Assembly (NCBI RefSeq): GCF_040730185.1
Contig: NZ_CP160402.1
Span: 5,270,001-5,334,000, forward strand
DNA length: 64,000 bases
From: Streptomyces sp. Je 1-332
Lineage (GTDB): Bacteria > Actinomycetota > Actinomycetes > Streptomycetales > Streptomycetaceae
Reading direction: 5' to 3'
A program made the translations under genes and the position numbers. This document shows, piece after piece, positions 8,153-16,997 of this stretch. Under the pieces are notes generated by a model. It saw only the letters and a program-made list of their open reading frames with translations. It had not been told where the DNA came from and made no database searches. The stretch's first letter is position 1. Each line of letters begins with the position of its first letter.

Positions 8153-8927
8153 CACAGCACTCGGTGAGAACCCCCGTACCCGGCGCACACGGCACTGGCT
8201 GCCCGAAGCGCCGATGTGGGTGGCGATGTACCACTCCGTGGCCCACTGCGCGGACGACCCCTACAAGATCACTGTCTCGCCCGAACGCCTCGCGGCCCAG
8301 CTGCGCTGGCTGCGGCGCCAGGGCCTGCGCGGGGTGAGCATGTCGCGGCTGCTCACGGCGCGCGCCCGGGGCGAGGGGCGCGATCTGGTCGGCCTCACCT
8401 TCGACGACGGTTACGCCGACTTCGTCACCAACGCCCTGCCCCTCCTGCACCACTACGACTTCGACGCCACCCTCTTCGTGCTCCCCGGCCGCCTCGCGGG
8501 CGACAACGCGTGGGACCCGCTGGGCCCGCGCAAACCGCTCCTCGACGCGAAGGGCATCCGCCGCGCCGCCGCCGAGGGGATCGAGGTCGCCTCGCACGGC
8601 CTCACCCACGTCGACCTCACGCAGGCGGACGACCGGCTGCTGTGGCAGGAGACCAGCGGCAGCCGGGTCGCCCTCTCCGACCTCATCGGCCGCGAGGTCG
8701 AGGGCTTCTGCTATCCGTACGGCACCGTCGACCAGCGCGTCGTCGAGTCCGTACGAGCGGCCGGCTACCGCTACGGATGCGCGATCTCCCCGGGCGCCCT
8801 GACCGGAGTGCACGCCGTGCCGCGCGTCCACATCGGGCAGGAGGACACCGCCCTGCGGCTCCAGCTGAAGCTGCGGCTCAACCGGCTGCGCCGCCGTACC
8901 GTCCGCGAACCGGCGGTGAGCGAATGA
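8142..8927 (+). CDS. Polysaccharide deacetylase (NodB/CE4 domain)
   Basis: The 261-aa product has the CE4 metal-dependent deacetylase signature. The first motif is LTFDDGYADF near residue 87, where the two Asp contribute base and metal ligand. The second is EVASHGLTHVDL near residue 149 with the S/T-H-x3-H zinc ligands, and FCYPYGTVDQ is near residue 189. It would remove N-acetyl groups from an amino-sugar polymer or its lipid-linked intermediate. There is no signal peptide, so it may act in the cytoplasm or at the membrane. It sits between flippase and glycosyltransferase genes with translational overlaps on both sides, which suggests that deacetylation is an integral step of the pathway. 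Confidence 0.92.
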   Translation: MSVDTALGENPRTRRTRHWLPEAPMWVAMYHSVAHCADDPYKITVSPERLAAQLRWLRRQGLRGVSMSRLLTARARGEGRDLVGLTFDDGYADFVTNALPLLHHYDFDATLFVLPGRLAGDNAWDPLGPRKPLLDAKGIRRAAAEGIEVASHGLTHVDLTQADDRLLWQETSGSRVALSDLIGREVEGFCYPYGTVDQRVVESVRAAGYRYGCAISPGALTGVHAVPRVHIGQEDTALRLQLKLRLNRLRRRTVREPAVSE

Positions 8928-10072
8928 GAGCCCTGCACATCATCACCGGCCTCGGGGTCGGCGGCGCCGAGCAGCAACTGCGCCTGCTCCTGCGCCACTT
9001 GCCCGTCAGCAGCGACGTCGTGACGCTCACCAACCCGGGGCCGGTCGCCGACGGTCTGACGGCGGACGGAGTGCGCGTCATCCACCTGGGCATGTCCGGC
9101 AACCGCGACCTGGGCGCGGTGCCCCGCCTCGCGAAGGTCATCCGGGGTGGCGGATACGACCTCGTGCACACCCACCTGTACCGGGCCTGCCTCTACGGCC
9201 GCATCGCCGCGCGCCTGGCGGGGACGCGCGCCGTCGTGGCCACCGAACACTCCCTCGGCGACTCGCAGATGGAGGGGAGGCCGCTCACCGCGGGCGTCCG
9301 CGCGCTGTACCTGACGGGCGAACGTCTGGGGCGGGCCACGGTGGCGGTCTCTCCGTCCGTCGCCGAGCGGCTCAGCCACTGGGGGGTGCCCCGGCAGCGC
9401 ATCCATGTCGTACCGAACGGCATCGACGTCGAGCGGTTCCGCTTCGACCCCCGGGCCCGGATCGCCGCGCGTCGTCAACTGGGGCTCCCGGACGAGGCGT
9501 TCGTCGTCGGCGGGGTCGGCCGCCTCACCCCCGGTAAGCGGTTCGATGTTCTGCTGCACGCCTTGGCGGCGCTGCCACGTGACGTACGCGTGCTGCTGGT
9601 GGGCGGCGGCCCCGAGGAGGCGGGGCTGCGGGCGACGGCAGCCCAACTGGGCGTTGCGGACCGGGTGTTGTTCGCCGGGGAGCGGCCTCACACATCCGAG
9701 GCGAGCCCTGGTGGGGCGGCGGGGGCCGACCTCCCGGCGCTCCTCGCCGCCATGGACGTCCTCGCGTCGCCGTCGCCCGAGGAGGCCTTCGGCCTCGCCG
9801 TCGTGGAGGGTCTCGCCGCCGGTCTGCCGGTGCTCTACGTCCGGTGCCCCGCCGTCGAGGACCTGCCGCCGGACGCGGCCGTCGGCGCCGAACGCGTCAC
9901 GGGCGACCCGGATTCCTTCGCGCGGGCGCTGCTGCGGGCCCGGTCGGCGGGACCACGGCCGCGCCTGCCCCTGGAGGCCGCACACCGCTACAGCATCACC
10001 CGCAGCGCGGCACAGCTGATGCACGTATACGAGGCAGCCGCCTCCGGCTCGACCCCGAGAGTGAGTTCCTGA
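8924..10072 (+). CDS. GT4-family glycosyltransferase
   Basis: The 382-aa product starts MRALHIITGLGVGGAEQQL, the donor/acceptor loop typical of GT4 enzymes. It continues with LVHTHLYRACLYGR, VVPNGIDVERF near residue 165, a C-lobe starting VGGVGRLTPGKRFD, and the E-x7-E motif EAFGLAVVE near residue 287. The ATG overlaps the deacetylase stop (ATGA). It is probably the second sugar-adding enzyme of the operon. A 20-residue insertion near 255-275 (around EASPGGAAGADL) just before the acceptor-proximal helix is unusual. Specificity is unknown. Confidence 0.88.
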   Translation: MRALHIITGLGVGGAEQQLRLLLRHLPVSSDVVTLTNPGPVADGLTADGVRVIHLGMSGNRDLGAVPRLAKVIRGGGYDLVHTHLYRACLYGRIAARLAGTRAVVATEHSLGDSQMEGRPLTAGVRALYLTGERLGRATVAVSPSVAERLSHWGVPRQRIHVVPNGIDVERFRFDPRARIAARRQLGLPDEAFVVGGVGRLTPGKRFDVLLHALAALPRDVRVLLVGGGPEEAGLRATAAQLGVADRVLFAGERPHTSEASPGGAAGADLPALLAAMDVLASPSPEEAFGLAVVEGLAAGLPVLYVRCPAVEDLPPDAAVGAERVTGDPDSFARALLRARSAGPRPRLPLEAAHRYSITRSAAQLMHVYEAAASGSTPRVSS

Positions 10073-10731
10073 TGACCGATACCCTCAGCAGGCGGTTCCG
10101 CCCAGTCGACGCGGCCCCGATGCTGGCCCGCGTGAAGCGCCTGCCCGCGTGGTGGCTCCTGCCCGCGGGCGCCGCGCTCGGCGCCCTCACCGGCGGCCTG
10201 TACGGCGCGGTCGCGACACCCGAGTACACCGCGACCAGCTATGTGATCGCCGTACCGCAGAAGGACTCCGACCCCACCGCCGCGCTGGGCTTCGCCACGG
10301 CGTACGGCCGGGTCGCCACGCAGCTCGCGGTGCTCGGCGACGCACAGGTGGAGTCGGGCGTCTCGCCGCAGACCCTGCGCGAGAGCGTGCAGGCCGCCAC
10401 ATCGCCCGACGCCCCGATGATCTCCATCTCGGCGTCCGCGGCCAAGCCGGGCAAGGCCGCCGACATCGCCAACGCCGTGGCGCGCTCCCTGACCAACAAC
10501 GCGAACCACACCAAGGAGAGCACGCAGGTACGCCTCCTGCAGCTCTCCCGGGCGGTCGAGCCCGATGCCCCCGCGTCGGCGACCGCACCCATGACCGCGT
10601 TGGTGGGAGCCTGCGCGGGAGGCCTGCTCGGCGGGCTCGCCCTCCTCGTGCGCCCTCGCCGCGGCGAGGACACGCCATCGGCCGCGGTGCCCGGCCCCGC
10701 GCAGTCCGCCGACCTCAACCGGGAGAGGTGA
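10072..10731 (+). CDS. Wzz-like chain-length / polysaccharide co-polymerase protein
   Basis: The 219-aa product has two membrane segments bracketing an extracytoplasmic domain: one near 27-45 (WWLLPAGAALGALTGGLYGA) and one near 178-200 (MTALVGACAGGLLGGLALL). The middle contains YTATSYVIAVP and helical stretches around PGKAADIANAVARSLT, the organisation of Wzz/CapA-type co-polymerases that set polymer length. There is no attached tyrosine kinase domain (no Walker A), so it belongs with the kinase-less type. Its start overlaps the previous stop by one base (TGATG). Confidence 0.82.
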   Translation: MTDTLSRRFRPVDAAPMLARVKRLPAWWLLPAGAALGALTGGLYGAVATPEYTATSYVIAVPQKDSDPTAALGFATAYGRVATQLAVLGDAQVESGVSPQTLRESVQAATSPDAPMISISASAAKPGKAADIANAVARSLTNNANHTKESTQVRLLQLSRAVEPDAPASATAPMTALVGACAGGLLGGLALLVRPRRGEDTPSAAVPGPAQSADLNRER

Positions 10732-10736
10732 CGGGG

Positions 10737-11858
10737 ATGGCCGACAGCACACTGACGGTCGAACTCTGCACGGACGAGGCGGAGTTCGGGGGGCTCGCCA
10801 CGGCGTGGGCCAGGCTGCACCGCGGCTGCCGGACGGCGACGCCGTTCCAGAGTCACGCGTGGCTGCACTCCTGGTGGCTCTCCTACGGCACACGCGGGCG
10901 GCTCCGCGTGGTCCTGGTGCGCAGGGACGGCGAGCTCGTCGCCGCGGCGCCGCTGATGCGCGCGTACGTACCGCTCCCGGCGCTCGTGCCGCTGGGCGGC
11001 GCGATCACCGACTTCACGGACGTGCTGCTCGACGACGCGTGCGCCGACGAGGCCGCGGACGCGCTGGCCGACGGTCTGTCGCAATTGGCCCGCGGCGCGC
11101 TGATCGACTTCCGCGAGGTCAGGTCGGGCGCCGCGGTCGAGCGCGTCTACGCACGCTGGCGCGGGCCCCGGCTCCGCCTCGCGGGCTCGCTCTGCCTGGA
11201 GCTGCCCAGCACGTCGCTGCCCGAGCTGCTCGGACGGCTTCCCGCGCCCCGGGCACAGCGGGCGCGCGCCAAGATCCGGAAGCTGCAGGCGGTGGGCGTC
11301 GAGCGGCGGGTCGTAGGACACGACGAGGTCGACGACTCCATGCGCACGCTCCTTCGCCTGCACCAACTCCAGTGGCAGGGGCGCAAGGTGACCCCCGAGC
11401 ACCTCCGGCCGCGGTTCTCCGAGCACCTGATCCGGTCGGTCGGCCTGATGGTCAGGGAGGGCGGCGCGGTGGTCACCGAGTTCCGGCTCGACGACACGGT
11501 GGTGGCCACCGATCTGACCCTGCTCTCGTCCCAACTGGCCGGGGGCTATCTGTACGGGGCGGACCCGCGGCTGCGCGAGCGGAAGGTGGACGTGGCGACG
11601 ATGCTCCTGCACGCCTGCACGGAGTACCACGCCTCCACGGAGGCCGCTGACAGCGGCCGGAGCCGGGTCCTCAGCCTCCTGCGCGGCGACGAACCGTACA
11701 AGCACCACTGGCGCCCCGAGGAGGCGACCAACCACCGGCTGCTCCTCGCCCGGCGGCGCACCGCTCCCGTACTGCGGGCCGCCGCGTGGGAGGCGGTGGC
11801 CCGCAACCGGGGCAGGGAGTTCCTGCGCAAGCGCCGGGAACGCCAGGAACGGCCCTGA
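10737..11858 (+). CDS. GNAT acetyltransferase, CelD/BcsL (FemAB-like) family
   Basis: The 373-aa product resembles Acetyltransf_6 proteins linked to exopolysaccharide and cellulose loci. The N-terminal part contains TPFQSHAWLHSWWLSYG near residue 35, typical of this family; the second GNAT-like fold carries VTEFRLDDTVVATDLTL and LRGDEPYKHHWRP near residue 320. It probably acylates, or adds an aminoacyl group to, a sugar of the polymer. The start is ATG 10737 with GGAGAGG upstream, five bases after the previous stop. It is the last gene of the operon. Confidence 0.8.
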   Translation: MADSTLTVELCTDEAEFGGLATAWARLHRGCRTATPFQSHAWLHSWWLSYGTRGRLRVVLVRRDGELVAAAPLMRAYVPLPALVPLGGAITDFTDVLLDDACADEAADALADGLSQLARGALIDFREVRSGAAVERVYARWRGPRLRLAGSLCLELPSTSLPELLGRLPAPRAQRARAKIRKLQAVGVERRVVGHDEVDDSMRTLLRLHQLQWQGRKVTPEHLRPRFSEHLIRSVGLMVREGGAVVTEFRLDDTVVATDLTLLSSQLAGGYLYGADPRLRERKVDVATMLLHACTEYHASTEAADSGRSRVLSLLRGDEPYKHHWRPEEATNHRLLLARRRTAPVLRAAAWEAVARNRGREFLRKRRERQERP

Positions 11859-11862
11859 CCCG

Positions 11863-11900
11863 TTCCTGATCTCCGACCGGTTTCCTGATCTCTGACCGGT
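11863..11900. repeat. Tandem 19-base duplication in convergent gap
   Basis: Copies 11863-11881 and 11882-11900 (TTCCTGATCTCYGACCGGT) differ at one base. They fill most of the 47-base gap between the convergent acetyltransferase and GH26-like genes. No long hairpin is visible there. Confidence 0.7.
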
Positions 11901-11905
11901 CCCGG

Positions 11906-13135
11906 CTACGACCGCTTGTACCAGTCAAGACGCATGCACAGCTTGCCGCCGAGCCAGTGCTCGACCCAGTCGCCCAGGTTCAGCGGGGAACAGTTCGGCG
12001 GTGTCGTTGGCTTCGTCGGCTCCGGGGTCGGCCCGGTGTCCTTGCGGCCGAAGAGCAACGACCGGTAGGCCTTGGACGACTTGGGATTGTCGTCGCACTG
12101 CCACACGCCGTGCGGGCAGTAGTCGGTGACGGTGTTGTACAGCGGCTTGTGCTCGTCCATCCAGGCGAGCATCTTCCGCATGTACTCCTCGTTGTCGCCG
12201 TTACGGAAAAGGCCCCACTCCGGGTAGGAGATCTCCTTGCCATGGGCCTTGGCGAATTCCACGTGCTGCTTCAGGCCGTACGGCTCGCTGACCTGCTCGG
12301 CGAAATCGGTGCCCATCGGCTGGTCGTACGAGTCCATGCCGACGATGTCCACGACGTCGTCACCCGGATAACACTGCGTCCAGGGAATGGCGTCCCGGCC
12401 CCTGTTCGGTGTGAAGTCGAACTTGAACTTCTGGCCCGGCACCGAGCGCATCGTCGTGACGATGCGCTTCCAGTACTTCTTCCAGGACTCCGGATCAGGG
12501 CCGCACCGATGGGTGTACGTGGTGCCGTTCATCTCCCAGCCGAGCACCACGACGGTGTCCGGAACATTGAGCTTCACGAGCCGCTCGGCGAGGACGCGAA
12601 AATGCTGGTCGAATGCGCCGGCGGCGGCCCGGCGGAGCAGTGAACGGACCTCCCAGTCGCCGACGTGGGCCTCGTTGCGCTCCATCATGGGGACGTTGAG
12701 CACGAAGAGCCGGTCGTCCTTCGCGCGCCGCCACTGGGCCCAGCTCTCCAGGAAGTTCGGGGCCCCTTCGATATTGCTCCACCGGTCACCCGGCAGATAG
12801 GTGTGCCCCACGCGCAGCTCGGCGCCGCCCAGCCATTTGCTGAGGTCGGTCATGCGCTCCACGCCCTGGGGCCCGTAGGTGAGGTAGGCGCCGAACGCGG
12901 GTGACGCGGCCGGTGGCGTCGTGGCGGTGGGGGAAGGGGTGGGGGAGGGGGAGGCAGCCGGGGGCGTCGCCGTCGCCGCCGTCGTCGGCAGGCCGGGCGC
13001 AGAGGCCGATGGCTCGGGGTCCTGTCCGGCTCCCCACGCATAGCCGGGTCCGACGGCGAGCGCTGCCGACACGACGATTCCGGTGGCGACGAATGCCGGC
13101 CGTTTACTGATGGTCCGGCGTCTCTGCAAGGCCAT
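11906..13135 (-). CDS. Secreted GH26-like glycoside hydrolase (mannanase-type)
   Basis: The 409-aa product has a signal peptide or membrane anchor (about 13-36), a Pro/Thr/Ser/Ala-rich linker (about 40-80), and a catalytic domain of about 300 residues. WEMNGTTY near residue 200 should hold the acid/base glutamate, and SYPEWGLF near 304 the nucleophile, as in clan GH-A family 26. The C-terminal tail after a second PTPEPTKP linker contains two Cys and many Trp. AAGGAG lies five bases before the ATG. It is convergent with the polymer operon, so it may trim or release the same polymer, or feed on mannan; both are inference. Confidence 0.82.
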   Translation of the reverse strand: MALQRRRTISKRPAFVATGIVVSAALAVGPGYAWGAGQDPEPSASAPGLPTTAATATPPAASPSPTPSPTATTPPAASPAFGAYLTYGPQGVERMTDLSKWLGGAELRVGHTYLPGDRWSNIEGAPNFLESWAQWRRAKDDRLFVLNVPMMERNEAHVGDWEVRSLLRRAAAGAFDQHFRVLAERLVKLNVPDTVVVLGWEMNGTTYTHRCGPDPESWKKYWKRIVTTMRSVPGQKFKFDFTPNRGRDAIPWTQCYPGDDVVDIVGMDSYDQPMGTDFAEQVSEPYGLKQHVEFAKAHGKEISYPEWGLFRNGDNEEYMRKMLAWMDEHKPLYNTVTDYCPHGVWQCDDNPKSSKAYRSLLFGRKDTGPTPEPTKPTTPPNCSPLNLGDWVEHWLGGKLCMRLDWYKRS

Positions 13136-13265
13136 GTCCGCTCCTTATGCTGCGCCTCCGTCTACTGACACTCAGTCATATGTATTTCTATTGCGCCGAT
13201 CGAGCCCCTAATCCTTTGGGCGTGCCCTTCGCCCGCATGGGGGATCGAATTGAGAGGATTCGGCC

Positions 13266-14546
13266 GTGCTGACTCTCGACACCCGGGTCCCCGCGGTTCT
13301 GCTGCGGATCGACCGGAACCCCTTTCATCACGGCACGCTCGGAGCTGTTCGGTCACTGGGCCGTGCGGGAGTGGAGGTGCATGTGGCGGCATCCGATTTC
13401 GCGGAGAGCCCGGTGCGCAGATCCCGCTATCTGCACCGGACGCATCCTTCGCCGCCCCCGGGCGCGTCACTCCGGGAAATCGCCACCGTATTGCGCCGCA
13501 TTTCCCACCGGGTGGCCAGGCCTGCCGTGCTCATTCCGATGGACGACGCGGGCGCCCTCGCGATCGGACGCCTCCAGAAGGAACTGGCCGACATCTACCT
13601 CCTGCCGGACCAGGCGAGCGGCCTGGCGGAACGGGTGGCCGACAAGGCGGAGCTCACCCAGGTGTGCGCGTCCGCCGGCATCCCCCACCCGGTCACGCTC
13701 ATGCCGGAGTCCCCGGCCCAAGCAGCAGCCGCCGTCGGGCAGTTGGGCCTCCCCGTGGTGGCGAAGTGGAGCCGCCCGTGGCTGGTCCCCGGCGGCACCG
13801 GCCTGCGCAGCACGGTCCTGGTGCGGTCGGCGCGCCAGGCCCAGGAGCTCTACCGGCGGAGCGAGGAGGCGGGCAGTCACCTGCTGTTGCAGGCCTTCCT
13901 GCCGGGCGGCTCCGGGCGCGACTGGTTCGTCCACGGATACGTCGACCGGAGCGGGGCCGTGCGCGGCGGCGGCTCGGGCCGCAAGCACCGCGCCCGGCCC
14001 CGCGGGACGGGCCTGACGGCGGTGGGCGAGTGGACGCCCGACCCAGGACTGCGGGCCGGGGTGGAGAGGCTGGTCGAGAGCCTGGGCTACCGCGGGATCC
14101 TCGACCTCGACTTCCGGGTGGACTCCGCGACGGGCGCGTACTGCCTGCTCGACTTCAACCCGCGGCCCGGCGCCCAGTTCCGGCTCTTCGCCGACGGGGC
14201 CGACCTGGACGTGGTGCGTGCTCAGCACCTGGACATGACACACCGGCCACTGCCGGCCGCCGCCGCGCTCCCCGGCCGCTCGTTCGTCGTGGAGAACTAC
14301 TCACCGCTGGCCGCCCTGCGCGTCTTGATGACAGCGGGGCCCGCCGCCACGGCGACCCGCCGCCGCGAACTGGCCTGGCACGCCCGGGACGACATGGCTC
14401 CCGCGCGTGCCCTGTGGGTGCTGTGGTGCCGGCACGTGACACGGCGGCTGCTCGGCCGGCTGCGGCGGACGGCACACGTGGGCGCGCCGGCCGCGCCGAC
14501 GGCGCCCGTACCGATGACGAGAGAGCGAGCAGTCGCCGATGCATGA
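13266..14546 (+). CDS. ATP-grasp ligase
   Basis: The 426-aa product has the three-part ATP-grasp layout. The N-terminal substrate domain begins with VPAVLLRIDRNPFHHG; the lysine-containing ATP-binding strand is near 155 (LPVVAKWSRPW); acidic metal ligands lie in DLDFRVD and CLLDFNPRPGAQ near 290-300. Such enzymes join a carboxylate to an amine through an acyl phosphate. The start is GTG 13266 with GAGAGGA upstream. It overlaps the downstream flavoprotein by eight bases, so the two are translated together. The C-terminal 80 residues are Arg/Ala-rich and poorly conserved-looking. Its substrate is unknown; a cell-surface or small-metabolite role is a guess from context. Confidence 0.82.
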   Translation: MLTLDTRVPAVLLRIDRNPFHHGTLGAVRSLGRAGVEVHVAASDFAESPVRRSRYLHRTHPSPPPGASLREIATVLRRISHRVARPAVLIPMDDAGALAIGRLQKELADIYLLPDQASGLAERVADKAELTQVCASAGIPHPVTLMPESPAQAAAAVGQLGLPVVAKWSRPWLVPGGTGLRSTVLVRSARQAQELYRRSEEAGSHLLLQAFLPGGSGRDWFVHGYVDRSGAVRGGGSGRKHRARPRGTGLTAVGEWTPDPGLRAGVERLVESLGYRGILDLDFRVDSATGAYCLLDFNPRPGAQFRLFADGADLDVVRAQHLDMTHRPLPAAAALPGRSFVVENYSPLAALRVLMTAGPAATATRRRELAWHARDDMAPARALWVLWCRHVTRRLLGRLRRTAHVGAPAAPTAPVPMTRERAVADA

Positions 14547-15819
14547 CCTGTTGGTTGTCGGAGCAGGCCCCTACGGTCTCTCCATCGCCTCACACGCCGC
14601 CGGCGCCGGACTCGACGTACGCGTCTTCGGCCGCCCCATGGCGTCCTGGCGTGACCACATGCCGCGGGGGATGCTCCTGAAGTCGGAGCCCTGGGCGTCG
14701 AACCTCTCCGACCCCCGCCACCGCTACGGCCTCGCCGCGTACTGCGACCGCCACGGGGCGCGGGCCCGGCACGGCGAACCGGTCTCCGTGGAGACGTTCG
14801 CCTCGTACGGCCTGTGGTTCGCCCAGCACGCCGTACCCGACGTCGACGAACGCATGGTGGCGTCGGTCGGCGCCTGCCCCGGGGGCTTCGAGGTGGTCAC
14901 CGAGGACGGCCGGGCCGTCCGTGCCCGCACGGTGGCCCTGGCCGTCGGTGTGCTCCCCTTCGTCGAGATCCCCCCGGCACTGCACGGGCTCGGCACCGAG
15001 CACGTCTCGCACAGCAGCCACCACCGGGACCTGACCCGCTTCCGCGACCGGGACGTCACCGTGATCGGCGGGGGCCAGGCCGCCCTGGAGACCGCGGCGC
15101 TCCTCGCCGAGCAGGGAACCCGGGTGCGGGTGCTCGCCCGGTCGCGCCGGCTGAACTGGAACAGCGTGCCCCCGGCGTGGCAACGCCCGTGGTGGGAGTC
15201 GGCCCGCGCCCCGCACAGCGGCCTCGGCTGCGGATGGCGCAACTGGTTCTACGCCGAGGTACCGGGCGGCTTCCGGCGGCTCCCGGAGGCCACGCGCGCC
15301 CGCGTCTCGGCGTCGGCGCTGGGCCCGGCGGGGGCCTGGTGGGTGCGCGACCGGGTCGAGTCGCGCGTCGATGTGCGGCTCGACCACGAGGTCGTCGAGG
15401 CGTCCCTCGCGGCGGGCCGGGTGCGGCTGGCGACCGTGGGCAACGCGAGCGGCGGCCCGGACTTCGAGACCGACCACGTCATCGCGGCCACCGGTTTCCG
15501 GGCCACGAGCGCCCGCCTCGGCCTGCTGGCCCCGGACGTGCGCGGCGCTCTGGCGGTGAACGCCGCCCAGGAGCCCCGCGCGTCCGCCGAGTTCGAGTCC
15601 TCATACCCCGGTCTGTTCCTGGCGGGTCTGGTGACGGCGTCCAGCTTCGGCCCGGCCATGCGCTTCGTGCACGGGGCGTCCTTCACGGCGCGCCGGCTGG
15701 TACGGGGCGTTCGCCGCAGCCTGCGGCGGGAGCCGCTCGACACCCCCGGCCGTCAAGCTCCGAGGGGGAACCCCGGCTCTCGGGAACCCGATCAGGTGAT
15801 GCGGTCGGCGAACGGGTGA
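14539..15819 (+). CDS. FAD-dependent monooxygenase-like oxidoreductase
   Basis: The 426-aa product has an N-terminal FAD-binding Rossmann motif (LLVVGAGPYGLSIASHA). A second GxGxxA dinucleotide motif near residue 173 (VTVIGGGQAALETAALLAEQG) suits NADPH. Near the C-terminus it has an ATGF motif (VIAATGFRATSA). This is the pattern of class B flavin monooxygenases and N-hydroxylases. The start at 14539 overlaps the ATP-grasp stop, so the pair may ligate and oxidise one metabolite. The last 40 residues are probably disordered. A 15-bp-stem terminator follows. Confidence 0.82.
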   Translation: MHDLLVVGAGPYGLSIASHAAGAGLDVRVFGRPMASWRDHMPRGMLLKSEPWASNLSDPRHRYGLAAYCDRHGARARHGEPVSVETFASYGLWFAQHAVPDVDERMVASVGACPGGFEVVTEDGRAVRARTVALAVGVLPFVEIPPALHGLGTEHVSHSSHHRDLTRFRDRDVTVIGGGQAALETAALLAEQGTRVRVLARSRRLNWNSVPPAWQRPWWESARAPHSGLGCGWRNWFYAEVPGGFRRLPEATRARVSASALGPAGAWWVRDRVESRVDVRLDHEVVEASLAAGRVRLATVGNASGGPDFETDHVIAATGFRATSARLGLLAPDVRGALAVNAAQEPRASAEFESSYPGLFLAGLVTASSFGPAMRFVHGASFTARRLVRGVRRSLRREPLDTPGRQAPRGNPGSREPDQVMRSANG

Positions 15820-15953
15820 ATCGGTTCTTCGTCCACCATGATCAGGTGGTGGACTCTGTCGTCATGGGACGGGCCTGGTTGCCCTCCGCCAGCCGTCGGC
15901 GTCTTCGCCGTAGGTCGGCAACACCCCCCTCGCGGGCCGGCCCCCCTCGCCTC

Positions 15954-15993
15954 CTGGCGGGGAAGAGACCCTCGGGTGTCTCTTCCCCGCCAG
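15954..15993. terminator. Bidirectional hairpin terminator
   Basis: A perfect 15-bp stem (15954-15968 with 15979-15993; CTGGCGGGGAAGAGA) and a 10-base loop lie between the convergent flavoprotein and long chaplin genes. Confidence 0.85.
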
Positions 15994-16010
15994 TTGCGTG
16001 TCCGGGTGCC

Positions 16011-16895
16011 CTAGCGGCCGGATGAGGCGCGTCCGCGGCGGTACAGGATTCCCCCGCCGACCAGCAGGGCGGCGCTCGCGGCCGCGGCGGTCAGGAGGTC
16101 CTGGTCCCCGCCGGTCGCGGCGAGCCGGGCGCCCGCGTGCTGCACCTCGTGGGCGACCGACGGAAGCCGGGAGGCCGAGGTCGAGGACGCCACGTCCTGC
16201 GGCGGCTGACCGGCCTTCACGGGCGGCATGGCACGATCGGTCGGCGGCACGACCCGGGGAGTCGTCTCCGCCTCGGGCGGCAGCTCGGTCGAGGGAGGCG
16301 TCTCCTGCCGCGGGGGCTTCGGTGCGGGCGCCCCGTTCGAGCAGCTGTTGCCGCCGGTCGGGTTGAGCAGGCCGATGACGTCCACGGTGTTGCCGCAGGC
16401 GTTGACCGGGACGTCCGCGGGTGCCTGGGCGTTGTTGCCCGACAGGATGCCGGGCGAGTTGGTGGCCTCGCTCCGAGCCAGCGACTGGGTGCCCGCGTGC
16501 GTGCCCGGGTGGGAGCCGTGGGAGCCCGAGTGGCTGTCCCTGCCCGGGGTGTGGTCGTCGTCCGAGCCGTAACCCGCGCCGTCGTCCGTCCGCGCGCCCC
16601 CTCGCTCCTGCGTCACCGTACGTTCCGGTGCACGGGAGTGCTCCTTGTCCGAAGCCCCGGCGTTCGCGCAGTTGTTGCCCATGGCGGGGTTGCCCACGCC
16701 GACCACGTTCGCGCTGTTGCCGCAGGCGTTCACCGGCACCTCCACGGGGGCCTGCACGCTGTTCCCCGACAAGATCCCGGGCGAATTCGCCGCCACGGCG
16801 TCCCCGCCCGCGGCGAACGCGCTCGAGCCGGACAGGGAGAGGATGCTGCTCGCGGCCGCGGTCGCGAGCATCCCTTTACCAATGACCTGTCGCAT
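16011..16895 (-). CDS. Long chaplin (ChpA-C type) with LAXTG sortase signal, 294 aa
   Basis: Long chaplins carry two chaplin domains and are covalently fixed to peptidoglycan by class E sortases, anchoring the amyloid coat. After a signal peptide (cleavage near SSAFA at about 29), domain 1 reads NSPGILSGN, EVPVNACGNS, NPAMGNNC. A charged linker (about 85-145) precedes domain 2 with NSPGILSGN, DVPVNACGNT and NPTGGNSC. A Pro/Thr/Glu-rich stalk follows, and then the sorting signal LAATG at 258-262, a hydrophobic stretch (LLTAAAASAALLVGGG) and an Arg-rich tail. GAGGAAG precedes the ATG. It lies behind a short chaplin on the same strand, with a hairpin between, an arrangement like chaplin pairs beside rodlins in S. 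coelicolor. Confidence 0.95.
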   Translation of the reverse strand: MRQVIGKGMLATAAASSILSLSGSSAFAAGGDAVAANSPGILSGNSVQAPVEVPVNACGNSANVVGVGNPAMGNNCANAGASDKEHSRAPERTVTQERGGARTDDGAGYGSDDDHTPGRDSHSGSHGSHPGTHAGTQSLARSEATNSPGILSGNNAQAPADVPVNACGNTVDVIGLLNPTGGNSCSNGAPAPKPPRQETPPSTELPPEAETTPRVVPPTDRAMPPVKAGQPPQDVASSTSASRLPSVAHEVQHAGARLAATGGDQDLLTAAAASAALLVGGGILYRRGRASSGR

Positions 16896-16923
16896 CTAGT
16901 TGTCTTCCTCTGAGCAGTGGAAA

Positions 16924-16963
16924 GCCGGCCTTGGAGGCGTAGCGACGCGCTCCGAGGCCGGCC
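16924..16963 (-). terminator. Hairpin between short and long chaplin genes
   Basis: GCCGGCCTTGGAGGCG (16924-16939) pairs imperfectly with CGCTCCGAGGCCGGC (16949-16963). It lies about 35 bases after the short chaplin stop and just upstream of the long chaplin ribosome site, so it may reduce read-through and keep the short chaplin in excess. Confidence 0.6.
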
Positions 16964-16997
16964 ATGAAATAAAGCAGCCTGGTGGCTGGGTGCTACC

